This document shows positions 60,897 to 64,000 of a DNA stretch of 64,000 nucleotides, piece by piece (the stretch's first letter is position 1; each line of letters starts with the position of its first letter). The notes beneath the pieces are model-generated. The model had not been told where the DNA came from and searched no databases. It saw only the letters and a list, made by a program, of their open reading frames with translations. Location of the stretch: contig NZ_CP042467.1 in the NCBI RefSeq assembly GCF_007993755.1, forward strand, positions 3,496,001 through 3,560,000. Reading direction: 5' to 3'. The translations under genes were made by a program, and so were the position numbers. This DNA comes from Microvenator marinus (lineage in GTDB: Bacteria; Myxococcota_A; Bradymonadia; Bradymonadales; Bradymonadaceae).

Positions 60897-62129
60897 GTGA
60901 ATATCGACTTCAAGAGTTTCATTGGGGTGCTCATTTTCTTGTGCTTTCTAGCGCCGAATTCTTGGGCGCAAGAGCAGGCTGTCGAAGTTGAAGCGGTGGG
61001 AGCGAGTTTCAGAGAAGCAACTGTCAACGCCCAACGCAGTGCGGTTGAACAGGCAGTCGGCACCCTGATATCCAGCGATACCCTCGTCATAGATGGGGGA
61101 TTGATTCGCGATGAAATTCTCTTGTACTCCAGCGGCTACATTCAGACTTGGGAAACCATTTCCAAAGAGAGGCTTGGGGATGGCAGCTTCAGGGTCAAGA
61201 TTCGTGCTCTCGTTGCCACAAGTCGTTTGAGCGATAAACTTGTTCAACTTAAGGTTTCTGGGGAGACATCGGGCAAAGACATTATGACCGAGTTGCGCAC
61301 CAAACAAGAACGCGGAAAACAGAGTAGGATGCTGGTCGCGAAAGCTCTCAGACCGTTCTTGAATGCTGATTGTGTCAAGGCTGACATTGTAGCGCAACGA
61401 GTTGTTGTTGATAAAGATTTAAAGGGTCGCATTCACTTTGAGGGTCTAGTTGAGATAGACCAAGTTTGCTACCAACAAGCCCGAGCGAATTTGGTTAATG
61501 TCTTGTCGAAGGTGGGTGTTAAGTACGCGAAACAAGTCGTGGCCGAAAAGACCAAGACCGATGGATACTTCTTCCCGACTCGTTGGCCATCGCCATGTCG
61601 CAAGAGGCGTACTTGTGACTCCTATATGATCGCCGTGCAAGCATCTCATAATTCAAGTCCAGCCAACTTTGACATCTACGAACTTCACCCGTCTGCAATT
61701 GATATGGAAATGATCGCAGAAGGATTGGAGGGTTCTGTGAACTACTACAAATTTAGCGTCGTGAATGTTCGGTTCGATTGGTACGATTCCGACGGTGGAC
61801 TGGTGCTCTCGAAACAACTCAGTATTGGCAATGAGGATAGTCAGATAGACCAGTTCGAGAACGGCACATTGATCTTGATGAGCTGGGTGAAGAATCCCAC
61901 CGGAAATTGGCCAACTTTGGAACAAAAAGAGCGATTTGAACTAGTAGTAGAAGAAACCGAGGCTCTGGAGACTGCAACAAAATATGATGTCACCGTTTCG
62001 ACCAAGCTAGGTATCCAAACTATTAAGGAGCCGAGTCTTCCGAAGCGCGCTGAGGAGCCAGAAACAGAAACCCCCGCCAATCGCAGAACGCGGGAGTGGA
62101 GTAAGCGACCGAACTGGTCAGATCGCTGA
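60897..62129 (+). CDS. Secreted LPP20/FlgT-like protein
   Basis: 410 aa from GTG 60897. Signal peptide (FKSFIGVLIFLCFLAPNSWAQ). The N-terminal ~130 residues of the mature part (VGASFREATVNAQRSAVEQAVGTLISS, ILLYSSGYIQTWETISKERLGDGSFRVKIRALV) match the LPP20/FlgT-N domain found in periplasmic flagellar-ring and envelope proteins. The C-terminal half has a beta-rich segment. It is paralogous to the gene starting at 63342: both read ...(Y)SSGYIQTWE / (Y)SGGFIRSWE.... It starts the operon that runs to the end of the window. Confidence 0.75.
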   Translation: MNIDFKSFIGVLIFLCFLAPNSWAQEQAVEVEAVGASFREATVNAQRSAVEQAVGTLISSDTLVIDGGLIRDEILLYSSGYIQTWETISKERLGDGSFRVKIRALVATSRLSDKLVQLKVSGETSGKDIMTELRTKQERGKQSRMLVAKALRPFLNADCVKADIVAQRVVVDKDLKGRIHFEGLVEIDQVCYQQARANLVNVLSKVGVKYAKQVVAEKTKTDGYFFPTRWPSPCRKRRTCDSYMIAVQASHNSSPANFDIYELHPSAIDMEMIAEGLEGSVNYYKFSVVNVRFDWYDSDGGLVLSKQLSIGNEDSQIDQFENGTLILMSWVKNPTGNWPTLEQKERFELVVEETEALETATKYDVTVSTKLGIQTIKEPSLPKRAEEPETETPANRRTREWSKRPNWSDR

Positions 62130-62143
62130 GGTTTTTCATAGTC

Positions 62144-62758
62144 ATGTTTTCCCTTTCACCCCACAAATCTCTACAGACTCCAGGATGTCTGCGGACGTGT
62201 AGGCTCGGACTTCTAATCTTTTTGATGGGGTGTGGTGGCAATAGTGTTTCTTCGTCGAAGGGTCAGCCTCGCGAAGAATCACTTGAGTTGGAACAAGGTC
62301 AGCATCGGAACACAATCACTGCCCAGGCCAACGCGTCGTTTAGGGATCAACTACCAAAAGTGAATGCCGTCTTTGATCCTGACTTCGAAGCATTTTTTCT
62401 GAAGGACGCTTTGCTCTTGGATGGCCATACAAGACTGGTCGAAGATTCCCGCGGTCGATTCATCATAGCGCCGGGATCCACAGCAACGAACGGCAAGAGT
62501 ATTGGTGTGCAGCAACGAGTTGCAGAGGTTACGGCACGTCGTAACCTCGCTGCGTATCTTGAAGTGCAAATTTCGAGTGAGATTAGAATCGAGTCTACGG
62601 AAGATGAGCACGGATCGACGGAAGAAACTAAAATAGTGTTAGTAGAGAAGACAAAACAGTTCGTGAGAAAGGCACAGATCGTAGGCAGATGGTACTCCCC
62701 AGACGAAAGAGAGTATTACGTTGCTGTAGCGGTGTCCGTTCCTCCGACATTTAGGTGA
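62144..62758 (+). CDS. Lipoprotein, LPP20-like
   Basis: 204 aa. The signal region LRTCRLGLLIFLMGCGG ends in an LMGC lipobox; the start at ATG 62144 is the only one available, though a long N-region precedes the hydrophobic core. The mature part has a VQQRVAEVTARRNLAAYLEVQISSEIRIEST segment like the 'A...A...L...' helix of LPP20 proteins, and VGRWYSPDEREYYVAVAVS. It follows the FlgT-like gene by 14 bases and precedes the next lipoprotein by 9. Confidence 0.7.
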   Translation: MFSLSPHKSLQTPGCLRTCRLGLLIFLMGCGGNSVSSSKGQPREESLELEQGQHRNTITAQANASFRDQLPKVNAVFDPDFEAFFLKDALLLDGHTRLVEDSRGRFIIAPGSTATNGKSIGVQQRVAEVTARRNLAAYLEVQISSEIRIESTEDEHGSTEETKIVLVEKTKQFVRKAQIVGRWYSPDEREYYVAVAVSVPPTFR

Positions 62759-62767
62759 GCAATCGCA

Positions 62768-63349
62768 ATGAGACAAAATTATGGTGTTGTTTTTTTCTCC
62801 CTCACAGTTTTGCTGAGTGCGGCGTGTGGAGGACCTGAGACTCGACAAGAGAAGTTGGAGCAAACAAGTTCTAGTAGCTGGGGAGAAGTCCCTGAGTGGG
62901 CAGACAAGGTTCCTGCAGGGTGTGGCGTGGGGAGCGCCAAGTTTCGTGGCAATCGTTCCATGACTCGCGATTCTGCTGTTTCCCGCGCCAGAGCAGACCT
63001 TGGCCGTCAGCTAGAGACTCGAGTTCAAGACATGTTTAAAGACTACCGTGCCGAAGGTGAGGCAGCAGGCGAAGACTTTAGCGAAGAGAGAGTGACGAGT
63101 GTAACGCGTAACATCACAGATGTCAGTTTGGCGGGCACTTCGGTTGAGGCAAACTTCTTGACTGATACCGACCCTCAAGAATTCTACGCCCTTGTTTGCA
63201 TCAATACCGCCAAGTTCATTGAAGCTTTTGGCGAAACAGAAGGATTGTCCGACTCTGCTCGAGCTGCCCTGAAAGCACGGGCGGAGTCTGAGTTCAAGGA
63301 TTTAGATGAACAACTCAAAAAGCTGGATGGCAAATCCTCGGATGAATGA
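62768..63349 (+). CDS. LPP20-family lipoprotein
   Basis: 193 aa. Signal peptide and lipobox MRQNYGVVFFSLTVLLSAACGG. WADKVPAGCGVGSAKFRGNRSMTRDSAVSRARADLGRQLETRVQDMF is the classic LPP20 core ('P.W....P.G..vG.g.....a...A...Ar.eLa..l...v'), and DTDPQEFYALVCI follows. The C-terminal end is a charged coiled-coil tail. It is coupled to the next gene: the TGA at 63347 lies within the ATGAATGA start region of the 63342 gene. Confidence 0.8.
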   Translation: MRQNYGVVFFSLTVLLSAACGGPETRQEKLEQTSSSSWGEVPEWADKVPAGCGVGSAKFRGNRSMTRDSAVSRARADLGRQLETRVQDMFKDYRAEGEAAGEDFSEERVTSVTRNITDVSLAGTSVEANFLTDTDPQEFYALVCINTAKFIEAFGETEGLSDSARAALKARAESEFKDLDEQLKKLDGKSSDE

Positions 63350-64000
63350 ACGTCAATGGACCACTTTTTGGTTTTTCGACATCTTTAAGTTGTACAACCT
63401 CACGCTCTTGATGGTCAGCTTGTTTCTAGTTTCTCCGCTGCCAGTTCAAGCTGAAGGAGGGGACACGACTGTTATAGCGTCAGGCTATGGTGCAACTGCC
63501 GCAGAGGCAAAACGGGCAGCACAACGAAATGCAATTGAGGATGCGGTAGGCGTTCTTGTCTCTCACGAAACAATAGTTGAAAATGACCAACTCATAGCTG
63601 ACAAGATTTTGACCTACTCCGGTGGCTTCATTCGCTCATGGGAAGTTTTGCGTGAAGAGAAGTTGGATGAAGTCTTTTTCGTCGAGATAAGGGCCATCGT
63701 CTCTTCTGCACGCCTCCTCAACCGTTTAGAAGAGCTCGAAGTGGTAAACGGAGAAATTCGAGGACAGGACATAAGTGCTGAAGCTGCGAGCAAGCAACGA
63801 AGGGCTGAGGATAGCCGAAAGGTATTGAACGACGCATTGGAACCTTTTTTTAATTCGTCGTGCGTATCAAGTGAGATTGTTTCACAAAGCGAAGTTGAAT
63901 TGGGAAGTAGCTACGAAAAACGTTTGCGTTTTCGTGTTCGCGTCGGAGTAAACGTTAAGTGTTACAAGGAGGCCCACGCCATTCTGATTTCAGCGCTCGA
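63342..64000 (+). CDS. Secreted LPP20/FlgT-like protein, 5' part (runs off the window)
   Basis: Starts at ATG 63342, overlapping the end of the previous gene, and is open to the last base (219 complete codons). Signal peptide FKLYNLTLLMVSLFLVSPLPVQA, then VIASGYGATAAEAKRAAQRNAIEDAVGVLVSHETIV and ILTYSGGFIRSWEVLREEKLDEVFFVEIRAIV, clearly paralogous to the protein at 60897. The paralogues also share the LVALEPFF/ALRPFL..DC segment. The 3' end is outside the window. Confidence 0.75.
   Translation, partial: MNERQWTTFWFFDIFKLYNLTLLMVSLFLVSPLPVQAEGGDTTVIASGYGATAAEAKRAAQRNAIEDAVGVLVSHETIVENDQLIADKILTYSGGFIRSWEVLREEKLDEVFFVEIRAIVSSARLLNRLEELEVVNGEIRGQDISAEAASKQRRAEDSRKVLNDALEPFFNSSCVSSEIVSQSEVELGSSYEKRLRFRVRVGVNVKCYKEAHAILISAL

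Overview
The window looks like a chromosomal piece of a myxobacterium-related deltaproteobacterium, most likely Bradymonadia/Bradymonadales (Myxococcota). The evidence is the very high share of secreted or lipid-anchored proteins with a lipobox followed by low-complexity Asp/Asn/Pro linkers (DMG-, NNTDP- and DMTEP-type pentapeptides), a MYXO-CTERM-like C-terminal tail, Cys-rich 'CGDG' repeats, RCC1 and beta-propeller surface proteins, and eukaryote-like Ser/Thr kinase, BRCT and WD40 modules. Genes are tightly packed: many neighbours share ATGA, GTGA or TTGA stop/start overlaps, and convergent genes are often only a few bases apart. No rRNA, tRNA, CRISPR array or transposase was recognised.

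Layout. 1-10.5 kb: a DUF3857/transglutaminase-like protein and an Smr protein; a lipase-like lipoprotein coupled to an M48 metalloprotease; a small lipoprotein; a four-gene operon (small membrane protein, ThiD, an AstD-like aldehyde dehydrogenase, an MDR oxidoreductase); and a divergent fatty-acid-hydroxylase-type membrane enzyme behind an operator-like array. 10.5-20.5 kb: a Fur-box-preceded 2Fe-2S ferredoxin, a coupled operon (propeller lipoprotein, unknown 679-aa protein, YgfZ, RluA), a coupled Ser/Thr kinase plus PAS histidine kinase, and a MYXO-CTERM-like protein. 20.6-38.7 kb: a SAM methyltransferase/TenA/unknown operon, giant lipoproteins, a BRCT-WD-helical-repeat protein, a small outer-membrane-type protein overlapping a class III Fic protein, an RCC1 lipoprotein, and several unknown genes.

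38.7-60.7 kb is an accessory defence island. It carries a BREX-type core on the minus strand (pglX, pglZ, brxD, brxHI; brxHI is fused to an RNase D-like exonuclease) but no visible brxC/pglY, brxA, brxB or pglW. Between pglX and pglZ, on the opposite strand and at the place where pglY stands in type 2 loci, is a two-gene operon: a 1627-aa STAND/NACHT-type NTPase with an N-terminal PD-(D/E)XK (Cap4/Mrr-like) nuclease-type domain, and a 527-aa protein joining a terpene-cyclase-like alpha/alpha toroid to a C-terminal HEPN-like domain with an R-x4-H motif. This pair is the best candidate for an undescribed defence system. A HExxH protein, a short zinc-ribbon ORF and a protein with a degenerate GGDEF-like region flank the island.

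60.9-64 kb is an operon of LPP20/FlgT-like envelope proteins. Its first and last genes are paralogues, and the last runs off the window.

Between genes, a family of at least seven short hairpins (7-nt loop close to GCTCTGT, stems that vary but keep pairing) occurs from 5.4 to 20.7 kb and does not match any element I know.
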